A stretch of 64,000 nt of DNA from Argentina anserina (taxonomy: Eukaryota; Streptophyta; Magnoliopsida; Rosales; Rosaceae): positions 33,178,501-33,242,500 of the forward strand of contig NC_065874.1 in NCBI RefSeq assembly GCF_933775445.1. Reading direction: 5' to 3'. Of this stretch, positions 11,080 through 22,103 are shown piece by piece. A model generated the notes under the pieces. That model had not been told where the DNA came from and did not search any database. It saw nothing but the letters and a program-made list of their open reading frames with translations. A program made the position numbers and the translations under genes. Position 1 is the stretch's first letter. Each line of letters begins with the position of its first letter.

Positions 11080-12690
11080 ATTGAAACAGCTTGTAGAGTC
11101 TAGAAAAGAATTTCCTAGTGTTTTTCAATCATAATTGTAGCACCTTTTTCAGCATCACCACACTAACCAAAACCAAATTGCCTCAATCCATATAATGCCG
11201 GGCATGTATGTAATTATACACAGGTAGAGGCAGTAATGTGGTACCAACTACCAAGCCACCTCGGCGAGCTAGTTAGTAACACACTCGCATTCCCAAATTA
11301 GTGTTGTGAGATCAAAACAAAGCATCTCCGGCCATGGAGACACTAAAATCATCCAAGATGAAGCATCACAATCCATAAAAGCCAAACATCGGCCATTTGG
11401 AATACGCGAAACTAGATTGCTTCAAACATTTAGAGGTATTACCAAATTATAAATACGTACCAGGAATAGATCCACACTGTAAACTAAAAGAGAACATAAT
11501 AGCAGCAGCCAGCTTTTGAATCCAATTATACAGCAAACTCAATTAAGCTAGAGAAACTAGAGTTTCATCATATAAAATTGCGCCCATCAAAAGCTTACAC
11601 CCAGGCGCCTCCTGAAGCCTATATCGGCCGCTGCACACCGGCTTCTTCTTTATCCGGCATTCAATCCTTACTAACTCCTTGTTGCCAAGCTCGATCATAA
11701 TTGCACCACTTTCCATAACCAAACTTGGCTCCCAAAACCGAGATGGCTGTCCAAGAACATTCCGCAATGCAGCCGTTCTGAATTTATGAAGTTTCATCCA
11801 TGGATCACATACCCCATATATAATCTCTCATCATCCACAATTCAATACACCCACCCAGATTCCCATCATAACCAGTCTGAGACCAAAGGCAAAGGCATCC
11901 TTCTGAGTGAACAATAGTCTGCATTCTTCTGGGGCTATATATATCATCATCTTGGTTAAAACAATTAGGAGCAGGCATTTTATATAGCTCCTCGCTTTCT
12001 AAATCAAAAGCACAAACGTCAAACTCCTCAGTCAGTCTCTGATCGTTTACTATGTCATAGTCGTGGTCATTATGTTCTACGTATTTTTTGTGGTGGTTAA
12101 CCCAATGGATTGCTTCATTTGAAAGAGTTCCGCACGCATTCGCACGCAGAAGTGTAAGGTCTGTAGCTGAGGGATGGCCAGCCTTGAGTTTCCAAGAGTT
12201 GGCTCTCGCTGAGTATACGAAGATGTTGACATCCACTGTAGTAGGAGAGTCATCAATGGAGGCTAGTACCACAAGTTTATAGTCATCAGTGGATGAGACA
12301 TAACCAAAACCACCTATAACATTACGAAAACTATACTCTTCGGACTGCAGTACGTACTTCCCCTTCTCTCCTTTTTTGCATCACTAGTGAATAATCTGGA
12401 ACAGATACTTTGCGTAGAACCCAGTTGATGGGTTCCAAATGGACCACCCGTTGAAAAAATCACCAAGGGGTACCAAACCGTTGCCATGGTCCTTGGATGG
12501 GATGGTGAGATTTTTTACTATAGAATTATCTCCAAACAAGTTTTCAAAATATTTGAATTGATATGGCACACCATGTTCAGGGCTTTCTTCAAGAAAATGG
12601 CATACATAGGGGTATATCCGTATATGCAGGTGAGAAACAGTCTCCTAGTGATGGTTCTCTGCTCAGATGCTATTTTGAGGTGGGCGTTCC
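11080..12690 (-). repeat. Duplicon 1 (F-box block), direct copy at 19290-20920
   Basis: This stretch aligns in the same orientation with about 19290-20920: the noncoding part around GCCACCTCGGCGAGCTAGT, the coding 3' half of the F-box gene (nearly identical by eye) and part of its 5' half. The two copies lie about 8 kb apart and flank the inverted NLR pseudogene and the LINE. Confidence 0.75.
11100..11290 (-). other. Possible protein-kinase relic, copy 1
   Basis: On minus, text similar to a kinase activation segment and subdomain IX can be guessed here, and better in the duplicate at 19340-19530. Stops interrupt it. It is shared by both F-box duplicons, so it belongs to the duplicated block. 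Assignment is tentative. Confidence 0.2.
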
Positions 12691-12815
12691 CAAATATTGG
12701 GTCCGAAAGTACGACACTACACCACCGTTTTGACATAAGTGTATGCCTGTACACTGACATTTTCAGTATGGCTGTCCTGCCAAAGCGTCCTCTTCCGTAC
12801 ACCCCAAGCACCATG
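11543..12815 (-). pseudogene. F-box/FBA gene copy 1, fused to an NB-ARC P-loop relic
   Basis: Minus-strand frames give, in order, a partial F-box (SKRWCSVVLSDPIF, near 12710), an FBA segment (GWSIWNPSTGF; YVSSTDDYKLV; SPTTVDVNIFVYSARANSW) and the C-terminal block (ELGNKELVRIECR...YDETLVSLA, stop at 11543). They lie in different frames with breaks near 12520-12570, 12300-12400 and 11800-11812, so no full protein is possible. The front half of the F-box is replaced: frame 12814-12518 begins VLGVYGRGRFGRTAILKMSV, the P-loop text of the NLR tail, and passes in frame into SKRWC. F-box proteins are substrate adaptors of SCF ubiquitin ligases. This copy is judged dead. Confidence 0.75.
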
Positions 12816-15800
12816 ATATTATCATCCTCCAGTATCTTAGATTCTTAGTGACTTCATCCACTGCATGAATGCCCATCTTGTTTCTCCAAACTCTTTTTGA
12901 CCTCCATTGCTTCGAATTTATGTTCGTTCTAATATACTTCACAAGCAGGAACCAATTCTAACTTATGAAAACGAAAAACTAGATTCTGATTTCTGAACAG
13001 TAAACTTAAATCAAAATGGAAACGATTGAGTAATGCAATTGGCTTGAAACTTACTGTCACCAGAAACCTCACACCCATTAGTGATGCACTCGAAGCTTGA
13101 GCCCAGATCACAGCTAAACTTTTACCTGTATTTAACATTTTTCGTAAGAAAACTAGATTATTGGTTTTCATAATCAACTTAAGTTGTGTACATGTTTCAT
13201 ATAGTTACCCCGAGCATCTCTTTGTTTTGCCTTTCTCTTGCATCAGCTCTCTTTAAAGTGTATACATATCTTCCCATCTACTCAAAAAAAAAATGAAAAG
13301 AAAATGACGTACATAATTATTTTTTAATAAGTATTTCAACAAATCAGGGTAACAGTACAAACTTGAATAGGATAAAAGATCAAGTGGCAAAAGTTCAAAG
13401 CAAAAAACGAACACTACCATGATAAATAAATAGATAGATGAAATAAAATAGTTAGGCTTTTATCATCGACTCTGTAGCTCTTCTGAGTCAACCAATCCAC
13501 AAAGTTTCTGAATTCATTTCATCTTCCTGTACGCATCCATCATCTAGCTATGTCATATTGATTGTTCGTAATTTTACCTGTTTGTTTTTATCAGTTGACT
13601 ACCAAAACACACTTCCAAAATATTGTGATCATGTTTTAACAGAAGGAACTTTAAAATGACAAGCTAGCTGAGGTTCTTTTGGTCTGCATTACATGAGTTT
13701 TGATGCACCCAGCGGATATATTGATACAGTGATACATAATAGAATACACCTAACTATAAGCTCAAGAAGTGCAAAAAGATTATGGCAATATGTCATCAGA
13801 CATACATTTATCACATGGCAGGAAAAGAAAAGCAAGAAACAAAGACAGCATGATAAAACAGATGAAGGTTATAACAGAGAGACGTACCTTTTAGCTAGAG
13901 AACTCAAATGTTGTTGATCATTGATTTTAACAGAAGCAGAAGCAGAGTTAATAAACTGGGGGCACTCATCCACATACAAGTATTCCAATAATGGGCACTC
14001 GGAAGCAAGAGTAACATTTTCACTGCAGAAACATGTCAGCTCTGGAAGACTTTTCAAGACTAATTTCTTCAATCCTAGAAAAACCATATATATTTTCAAG
14101 CTGGTTCTTGCTTTCAAACAAAATAAAATGCTGCGGCTTGGTTCAATGACTCTACCCAAGTTAGGGCAGAGCTCTACAGAGAGGTCTTCCAATTGCACAA
14201 GAGATCGAGCCACATCAAATGGGAATAGACTTTCCAGCTTTGTACACTGGCAAACTGCCAAAACTTTAAGATTCCCAAAAACTGCAGGTGGAACCGGACC
14301 ATTCCAGATGCTTATAAGTTCGAACAGAGCGCCCAATCTCATCTCTCTTAGTTTTGTCAAGAGAATTGTTCCAAGCTCCAGCCCTTCAGATCCAAACACA
14401 TATTTCATGAGTGCCATATTTACACAAAATATTGTTTCTAGATTTGTTAGTCTCTGCAGTAAGTTCGGTCGTAAAAGTGCATTCACAATGCTGCGACAAG
14501 TTTGCACTTTCAATAACTTGAGATTGCATAAGGACCCAAGAGGAAATTCACCAACACACAACTCCTTCAGACATTGCAAGTGAAGGAGATGCAACTCTTC
14601 CAAGCTCTCAAACACAGGTTTACTTGGATCCCAAGTTGTTGCATTTATCAACTCTTCCAAGGTCGCATGGCACCGAATTACATTGAGAAGCTTGAGCCCA
14701 TGTAATCTCCCATGCTCATGTTCCTCAAGAATGTTGATTACTCCCTTACAGTCTCTGTACTCTAGCTTTTCTGTTTTCTCTGTCACCACGTTGATAAACC
14801 AATCCGGTAAGCCATTGATTGCTCTGTCAAGAATCAAGGTTGTTGAAGGCTGATCATTCAAAGAAAGCATCATATCCGAAGAGAGATCCCTGATGATGCA
14901 TATCTTATATTTTATCCAGCTCGGTAAGTACTCGATATCTTTGGGTAAGCAAGCTGCATCAGATATGTAAACCTTCAAAATGCTCAAACGGGACAAGCCA
15001 ATTATCTCATCAAAGTTGGCATTTGTTTGTTCTACTGATTCCTTGACTTGACTTCCCCAGTTCCCGAATTCACATATCATGTACAATTCTTCCAGTCTAT
15101 ACAACCTTGATATCAACTTTGATTTCGTACATCAGAGGGATCAACATGATAAAAAATTGGCAGAATAGTATGATTAGTATCCTTGCCTTCCATGCATTTG
15201 AAAATCTTTGTAAGTTCATCTAAGCACCATGCAGAAAAAGCATAGTTCTCGGACAGAACAATGATTGCAAACCTTGATTCTTCAATTGCCGTCAGCAAAC
15301 TTTGAGAAATATCCTTCCCCTTCTTAAGTTGTTCATCATCCTTAAACGTTCTAATTATTTTCGTGTTTTGCAGTTCACGGTATAAATGGGACAGGAAACC
15401 CTGGCGAGTATCCTCACCCCTAAAACTTAAAAACACATCATGCTTCCACTGACCAGCTGATTCTCGTTCAGCTGAACATCCAAAAATTGGAAAACGAAAA
15501 TTAAAAAGGTATCAGGATTCAGGAACAGTCGAGAAATTAACAAAGAGATACCACAATGAAAAACAGACAAAACCGAGTAAACTCACAGTTCCCATTGGTA
15601 GCTTGTGTTGTTGCCTCAAAATTTTCAGCGAAAGAATCTGGCATTGTAGGCTTGAGTTCCATAGTATCTGGTCTTCTTACTTCATCGTTTTCATTTGACT
15701 CCGATATTTTAGGCTCATCTTCAACAGCGGCTAGCTTTGTTGCTTCAATTGCATCAACATCTCCCTTATTGATTTCAATAGGTTGTAATTTACTGTACAC

Positions 15801-16406
15801 CGATTCCACAATGTTTTTCACAAGTTCTAACTCACTCCTGCAGGAACGAAATAAGAGTCAGCTATAAGCACAAGTGTTAAGTTTCGGTAATTGAAATAGC
15901 TACTCTTTAGATGCATACCCGTAATTCTCTGACATCCACCCGGACAAACTCGCCACTTTTCTTAAGGCATCTCTCCACTGCTGTATCTTGTCCGATTCGA
16001 ATCGCCCAGACCTTTCATAGTTATTAAAAGCTTCGCTGAAACTTCTCCTCTGATGTCTCGCGTCAGCAGGATAGATGTCATAGAAAACTGGAAGGATACC
16101 GAAGTGATCCCGATCACAAATCTTGGCGAGTTCTTCCAAGCACCAAGTAGAAGCAGCATAATTTGGGGATAGAACAACGATTGCAAACCTTGGTTCATCA
16201 ATTGCCGTTAGGAGAGTAGACGAAATTGATTCCCCTCGTGAAACTCCTGTGCTATCCATGTATGTTTTGATTCCCTTTGCTTGCAGCCGATCATATAAAT
16301 AAGATGTAAAACCCCTTCGAGTATCCGCACCCCTGAAATTCAAATAAACGTCATACGTCCACCGACGAGCTGTTGACGATGAAGAAGGAAGAGATGCTGA
16401 CGCCAT
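12780..16406 (-). pseudogene. Inverted TIR-TIR-LRR copy lacking the whole NB-ARC
   Basis: Read on minus: TIR1 exon 16406-15919 (DVYLNFRGADTRRGF, WCLEEL; a more canonical TIR1 than in the intact gene), linker exon 15837-15587, and TIR2 exon from 15471 (DVFLSFRGEDTRQGF, WCLDEL). At about 15117-15121 the TIR2 text DVRNQ runs straight into LRR text (ISRLYRLEELYM), equivalent to losing intact-gene positions about 3021-4804 (1.8 kb, all of NB-ARC and the first LRRs). The join is out of frame and stops at once (QS-stop). The LRR frame 15116-13869 (415 aa) is otherwise open. The last short exon (WEDMYTL-stop) is near 13283, and the NB-ARC relic tail reaches about 12780. Translation could yield a TIR-TIR protein of roughly 360 aa if transcribed, so a truncated TIR product is not excluded. 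Confidence 0.8.
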
Positions 16407-17021
16407 TTGAAAACAGCAAGAAACTGATTCCCAGTGAAAAAAAAAACTCAAAGGAAACCAACCCAAAACCAAATAGAAAACAACCAATTTGTTAGGAGTA
16501 TAATAACATTTGTGTTTCAAATCATAACCAATTTTATTCTATTGTTTGTGTTTGATACATATTTTCTTCTATTTGTTACACTTAAAACAATCTATAGACT
16601 TCTAAGTCTATATAAATATAGATAAATCAATCTAAGTAAATACAGTTAACTCTATAAACAATCCATGGAATTAAAGATTTCATAGATTATTAAAAGTCAG
16701 TAAGAGTCTCTTAAAATCTCAATTGAATACACCCCCCTAAGTATACAGAGGTTGAGACAAAACTTTCATTATTTTAACTCAAGAACATGTTTTTTTAACA
16801 CGAGTAGTCGTTGATTATTTAATGTTTATCTCAGTTCAGTAAGATTCAACCGTTAGATGTTTCTGAAATTTGAGTCACAAAATAAAAGTCACAATTGTGA
16901 ACACACCTCATGAAGAAGTCATGATCATCCGAGAAAAAAAACAATCATCCGAGAACTGGAAGATGAATGTTCTGGTCAGATTCCAGAATTGATGACTGCC
17001 GAGAATTAATCGACGAACTAG
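16407..17021. other. Spacer between the NLR pseudogene and the LINE
   Basis: The first 100 bases would be the leader of the inverted TIR gene. The rest is AT-rich. Nothing else can be called up to the LINE target-site duplication at 17012-17021. Confidence 0.4.
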
Positions 17022-17940
17022 ATCTTTTGAATATGGGGTTGTCGGCTGATCGGAGTTCTCAATTACATGATTTTTGGGTTGCATGTTTTGTCTCAGCTCT
17101 TTGGTTCATTTGGCATTGCAGAAATCGAGCCCAATATGAATATATGATGGTATTGAAGTTATTGTTTCTCAAGTTTGCCGTTTAATTACGGGTAATGTTG
17201 CAGCCTCTAGTAAGTTATCTTCTGGTTCTATGTTTAATAATGTTCAAGAGATTTGTGTAATTAAAAGTATGGGTGCTAGTTGCAAACCTGGCCGGGCACC
17301 TCGAGTGATTGAGGTGAACTTAACCCCTCCTTTTGGTTTGATCAAAGTTAATACTAATGGAGCATGAAAAATTAGTTCTAATAAAGCAGGCTATGGTGGT
17401 GTTTATAGAGACTACATAGGTACGATTTTAGGTGTTTTCTCTTCTACTTTTGATATCTCTAACTCAGTTGCTGCAGAAGTCATGGTGGTCATTAAGGCTA
17501 TTGAACAAGCTTGAGTTAGAGACGAGAAGTTTATTTGGTTAGAAGTGGACTCTTCTCTTATTCTTCTTTATCTACAGTTTTCTCATCTAGTTCATTGGAG
17601 TCTTCGTGTGGAGTAGTGCAATTGCTTGCATCGAATCTCCCAAATGCATTTTAGACCGAGCCATATTTTTCGTGAGGGCAATCAAGCTGCTGATGCTCTT
17701 GCTAATTTCGGTGATTCTTCAGATAGTTTTACTTGGTGAGATTTAGTTCCAGATTTTATGGTGAGTTACTGTAATAGAGATCGATTATGATTTTCTGATT
17801 TTCGTTTTCGTTAATTATTCTTAGTTGGTTGAGAGATAATTGTGTTGTTATTTTTTATTTTATTTTTGTATTTTTTTTTCTTTCAATAAATTTTCGTAGA
17901 ATGATGTTCTACTTCTCTACGCTTACCAAACAAAAAATTT
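17022..17940 (+). mobile_element. 5'-truncated LINE with RNase H remnant
   Basis: A perfect 10-base direct repeat GACGAACTAG brackets it (17012-17021 and 17941-17950). Translation of the plus strand shows the end of a plant L1-type polyprotein: ACFVSALWFIWHCRNRAQ near 17080-17140, then an RNase H-like region (PPFGLIKVNTNGA, GVYRD, AAEVMVVIKAIEQA, VDSSLIL, FREGNQAADALANFG) to about 17760. In-frame stops replace Trp codons at several places (TGG to TGA/TAG). The 3' end is A/T-rich (CAAACAAAAAATTT). The 5' truncation is typical of target-primed reverse transcription. It is inactive. Confidence 0.85.
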
Positions 17941-17950
17941 GACGAACTAG

Positions 17951-18890
17951 CAACACAATGTCACACATTCCGAGACCTTTATCCTTCCACTCCTGGAATC
18001 GTCAACATCCTCGTACTGACTCCTTAATCCGAGAAGATAGGCAAATTACTTCTATTTATGTGACGATCTCTGTGAATATTGGAATTGCATGTTTTCCATG
18101 TTGGTTGCACGTCCATTAATTGCTAAGGACACCTAAAGCTTCCATCCTGGACAAGCCTCAACACTGATAGTAATTCTAATATAACCATAGCATCATAAAC
18201 TAAATACGTGAACTATCATCTTCTCCATTAATATGCAACTGCTCCCAAATTACTTAAAGGATCTTACTTGAACCGGCCTCAACCATCCAGATGGGACGGT
18301 AACATAACTCCTCAGATTTTGGAATTCAAGGAAAGACAATGATATAACTCCATCTTAGGTGCTTGGTTGGGGAATGTCAAAAACCACCACTGCTTAATGA
18401 ATGTCCTCAAGCCAAACCGACTTCATCAACAAATTAATTAACATCAAAGTATACCCAAAGTTGACACTTTCCATTCCAAATCCAAAACAAGCCTCTATAT
18501 TCACCCACTAAAATAATCCAAATCAAAGCATCTCCAGCACAGAAGTTGCTGCATATTCCTCCAATATTCTCAACGTCCGCCAAGTATGCTAGTAACTCAT
18601 TTGATCCAAACCCAACTTAATCAAAGGAGAACCATAATCATTTCAATCGGTAATCACTAGCTACCCCTACCACCATCCATTAGCACTGCTACAAACAGCC
18701 CATAATCTCAATTAATTCCAATATAATGTTCCACTCAAATCATCAAAGTTCACGAGTCCCTTCCAACTCCCACAAGTTCTCCCGTGATAAATATTGATTG
18801 CATACTACCAAACCCCTCCAGTCTCTCTCCCTTATCCTAATTCAAATGAAGTGGTAGTTCACTCAATCACTATAATTTTTGTACCAAAAA
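17951..18890. other. Unassigned spacer
   Basis: Nearly 1 kb with no open frame or motif I can identify. Base composition is less AT-rich than the surrounding spacers, so it may be decayed coding or UTR sequence. Confidence 0.35.
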
Positions 18891-19339
18891 AAAAACCTCT
18901 CTACATTCGCAACCGCAATATATGTTAACTGGTGTATGGGTGTGTTAGCAATATTTAGTATGTGTATATATTTAGTAATTGCCGCTACTGGACCATCTGA
19001 GCCCAACCCACAGGCCCCCATGCAACATTCCAACACCAAATGTCGATCTAGCCCGTAAGACTAAGCAGAAGAGTAGGTAGGGGTGGTGCTATGACAGTAT
19101 GAATGATGTCCAAATGTGCCATATCAGCTGGGCATATATAAGCATCGGAATTGAATAGTCCGGCAACATCAGACATGTTTCCTACTTTCCTAACCCGAAC
19201 TGTTCCAGTAATACAGTCCTTGCAGGATAAGAACAAGAGGAAGACAACGGTTTCACTCCAGAAACAGTATAAAACTATGAACAATAGAAACAGCTTGCAG
19301 AGACTAGGAAAGAACTTCCTAGTGTCTTTCAATCATAAT

Positions 19340-19530
19340 TGTACGGTTGTACCCACCTTTTTCAGCATGACCACACTGTAACCAAAACTCCATATGTCCA
19401 GTCTTTTTTTTTTTTTTTGAGAATCATATATCCAGTCTTTATAATGCCGGGGATGTAATTATGCACAGGTAGAGGCTACTATGTGGTACCAACTACCAAG
19501 CCACCTCGGCGAGCTAGTAAGTAGTAACAC
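19340..19530 (-). other. Possible protein-kinase relic, copy 2
   Basis: Minus-strand text includes GGLVVGTT, LPVHNYIPGI and IWSFGYSVVMLKK in nearby frames, reminiscent of a kinase activation loop followed by subdomain IX. It contains stops and a poly(T) insertion. It is part of the F-box duplicon. Weak assignment. Confidence 0.25.
19397..19440. mobile_element. Poly(T)-only micro-retroinsertion
   Basis: A 10-base direct repeat TCCAGTCTTT (19397-19406 and 19431-19440) brackets 24 bases made of a T12 run plus GAGAATCATATA. The sister duplicon near 11190 has no poly(T) here. This is the signature expected of a minus-strand retroposon truncated to little more than its poly(A) tail. Confidence 0.6.
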
Positions 19531-19836
19531 ACTCGCATATTCTTTTCTGAATTATGAATGCAAGTACGTAGTCATGCATTCCCTAATTATTATGTTGTGA
19601 GATCAAAACAAAGCATCTCCGACCATGGAGACACTAAAATCATCCAAGATGAAGCATCACGATATATAAAAGCCAAACACCGGTCACTCGGAAATCGGAA
19701 TTGAATAAGCGCAACTCGATTGGTTCAAACATTCAAAGGTATTGCCAAAATATAAATACGTACCAGGAATATATCCAAACTGTACATATATAATAGCAGC
19801 AGCCAGCTTTTGAATCCAATTAGACAGCAAACTCAA

Positions 19837-20925
19837 TTAAGCTAGAGAAACTAGAGTTTCATCATATAAAATTGCGCCCATCAAAAGCTTACACCCAGGC
19901 GCCTCCTGAAGCCTATATCGGCCGCGGCACACCGGCTTCTTCTTTAGCCGGCATTCAATCCTTACTAACTCCTTGTTGCCAAGCTCGATCATAATTGTAC
20001 CACTTTCCATAACCAAACTTGGCTCCCAAAACCGAGATGGCTGTCCAAGAACATTCCGCAAAGCAGCCGTTCTGAATTTATGAAGTTTCATCCATGGATC
20101 ACATACCCCATATATAATCTCTCATCATCCACAATTCAATACACCCACCCAGATTCCCATCATAACCAGTCTGAGACCAAAGGCAAAGGCATCCTTCTGA
20201 GTGAACAATAGTCTGCATTCTTCTGGGGCTATATATATCATCATCTTGGTTAAAACAATTAGGAGCAGGCATTTTATATAGCTCCTCGCTTTCTAAATCA
20301 AAAGCACAAACGCCAAACTCCTCAGTCAGTCTCTGATCGTTTACTATGTCATAGTCGTGGTCATTATGTTCTATGAATTCTTTGTGATGGTTAACCCAAT
20401 GGATTGCTTCATGTGAAAGATTTCCGCGCGCATTCGCACGCAGACGTGTAAGGTCTGTAGCTGAGGGATGGCCAGCGAGAAACTTCCATGAGTTTCCAAG
20501 AGTTGGCTCTCGTTGAGTATACGAAGATGTTGACATCCACTGTAGTAGGAGAGTCATCAATGGGGGCTAGTGTGGTATAGTCGTCAGTAGATGAGACATA
20601 ACCAAAACCAACTAAAACAATACAAAAACTACTGTATACTCTTCGGACTGCAGTACTTCGGAATGGACCACCCTTTGAAAAAATCACCTAGGGCTACCAA
20701 ACCGTTGCAAGAAGACACAGCTACTTTGCCACGGTCCTCGGATGGGATGGTGAGATTTCTGACTATATATTCATCTCCAAACAAGTTTTCTAAAGATTTG
20801 ATCGATATGGCACACCATGTTCGGGGTCGGCTTTCTTCAAGAAAATCGCATACATACGGTGATACGAGTATATGGTGAGAAACAGTCTCCTATTGATGGT
20901 TCTATGCTCAGATGCAGTAACGACC
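19837..20925 (-). pseudogene. F-box/FBA gene copy 2, truncated
   Basis: Same family and orientation as the copy at 11543-12815. C-terminal frame 20091-19837 (84 aa) and FBA frame 20560-20099 match it almost residue for residue. The frame break near 20099 (GMCDPWMKLH region) is the same as in copy 1. Further breaks lie near 20490, where a short insertion alters NSWKL-AGHPSATD, and near 20640. Homology stops at about 20920 within ASEHRTI, so the F-box itself is missing; an LTR-like block begins there. Confidence 0.75.
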
Positions 20926-22103
20926 CTAAAATTCTGAGCATAAAAACTCAAAATTTCAAAGTCGTTAAACACTAAACAATTTCAATGAAATCGAAATCAT
21001 TTAAAATGCACAGCGGATCATTACTGAGTTCTCAATACAACTCAGAAAATCAATTATTACAACCCAAATTTATAATTCAACATTACATAAGATGGAAATG
21101 TAATAATCCTCACAATCTCTCACAAAACTCACAAATAAATCCACACCAATTCTCACACACAAATCCACGCTAGAAACCTCACCACAAGCAGGATACGAAC
21201 GACTTCGAGTCTCCGGAGTCGTCACTCAATCTCCACTAATCAACACCTGCGGAATTATCCCCTACACCATCGAATTAGTGCACCGGGATTGTAAACACAA
21301 ACCCGGTAAGCTTATAGCTCGTATGAGTAAAATGAAAATATAATTCGCATATCAATATATACGAAAAATCACAAATCAACAAATATAAATGCCCTCATGA
21401 GTCAATGGACGGCCCATCTGGTTGTCCAAAAAAATATATGAAGTGAAAGTGCTCATGAGAAATCGGGCAACCCTCCTGGTTACCCAAAAACATTTATAAT
21501 ACGGGGTACTAATGAACGCTGGTACACATCCGTTACCCCTCACATAGTACACCGCTGATATTGGGTAACCACCCGCTACCCAACATCCAAAACAATCTGA
21601 GTACTCATGTGCCGATAACCACCCGTTACCTCACATGCAGTACTCCGACAGACAAACTAGAGCTCTAACTGTATCGTAAATTTCGCCCGGCCAAAGGCTA
21701 GGTTCCGACTTGCCAAACACGTACAATAATCTCACATCATATTGTACAAATCAAATCACATACACGATATATAAATCTCGTCATCAAAATGACGTCATCA
21801 TGATAAAATCATAACAGTATATTATATAACAAACAATATATATATGTACTTATTTACCATTTATACAATATATATATATAATCCGATATATCATATACAT
21901 GTCATATTTCTTAAAGACGTCCGAAGACAAAACGTTTAACAAACACCATGTTAAAAACCACGTACAATAATCACACCTCCTATTGTACAAATTAAATCAC
22001 TTGCTCAAGCAGACATAAGACATGGGCTGCTTAGACGTTTTGCCGCTTTCCTTTCACTTTCCGGTTTGGGCTTCCGGGCTGGCCCAAAATTCTCATTACA
22101 CTT
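20916..22103. mobile_element. LTR-like noncoding block (solo LTR?)
   Basis: The block starts with GTAACGACCCTAAAATTC and ends near TTCTCATTACA, resembling the TGTAACGACC...TTACA ends of plant Ty3/gypsy LTRs with the first bases lost. It is noncoding, about 1.2 kb, and holds internal repeats, including a roughly 42-base pair of direct repeats (about 21718-21760 and 21960-22002, each with ACGTACAATAATC and ATTGTACAAAT). No target-site duplication is evident. It abuts the broken 5' end of F-box copy 2. Confidence 0.4.

Noticed and set aside
13921..14583. 220-codon plus frame opposite the inverted LRR
   Set aside because: An equivalent antisense frame exists in the intact copy (5984-5340); both are shadows of LRR codon use.
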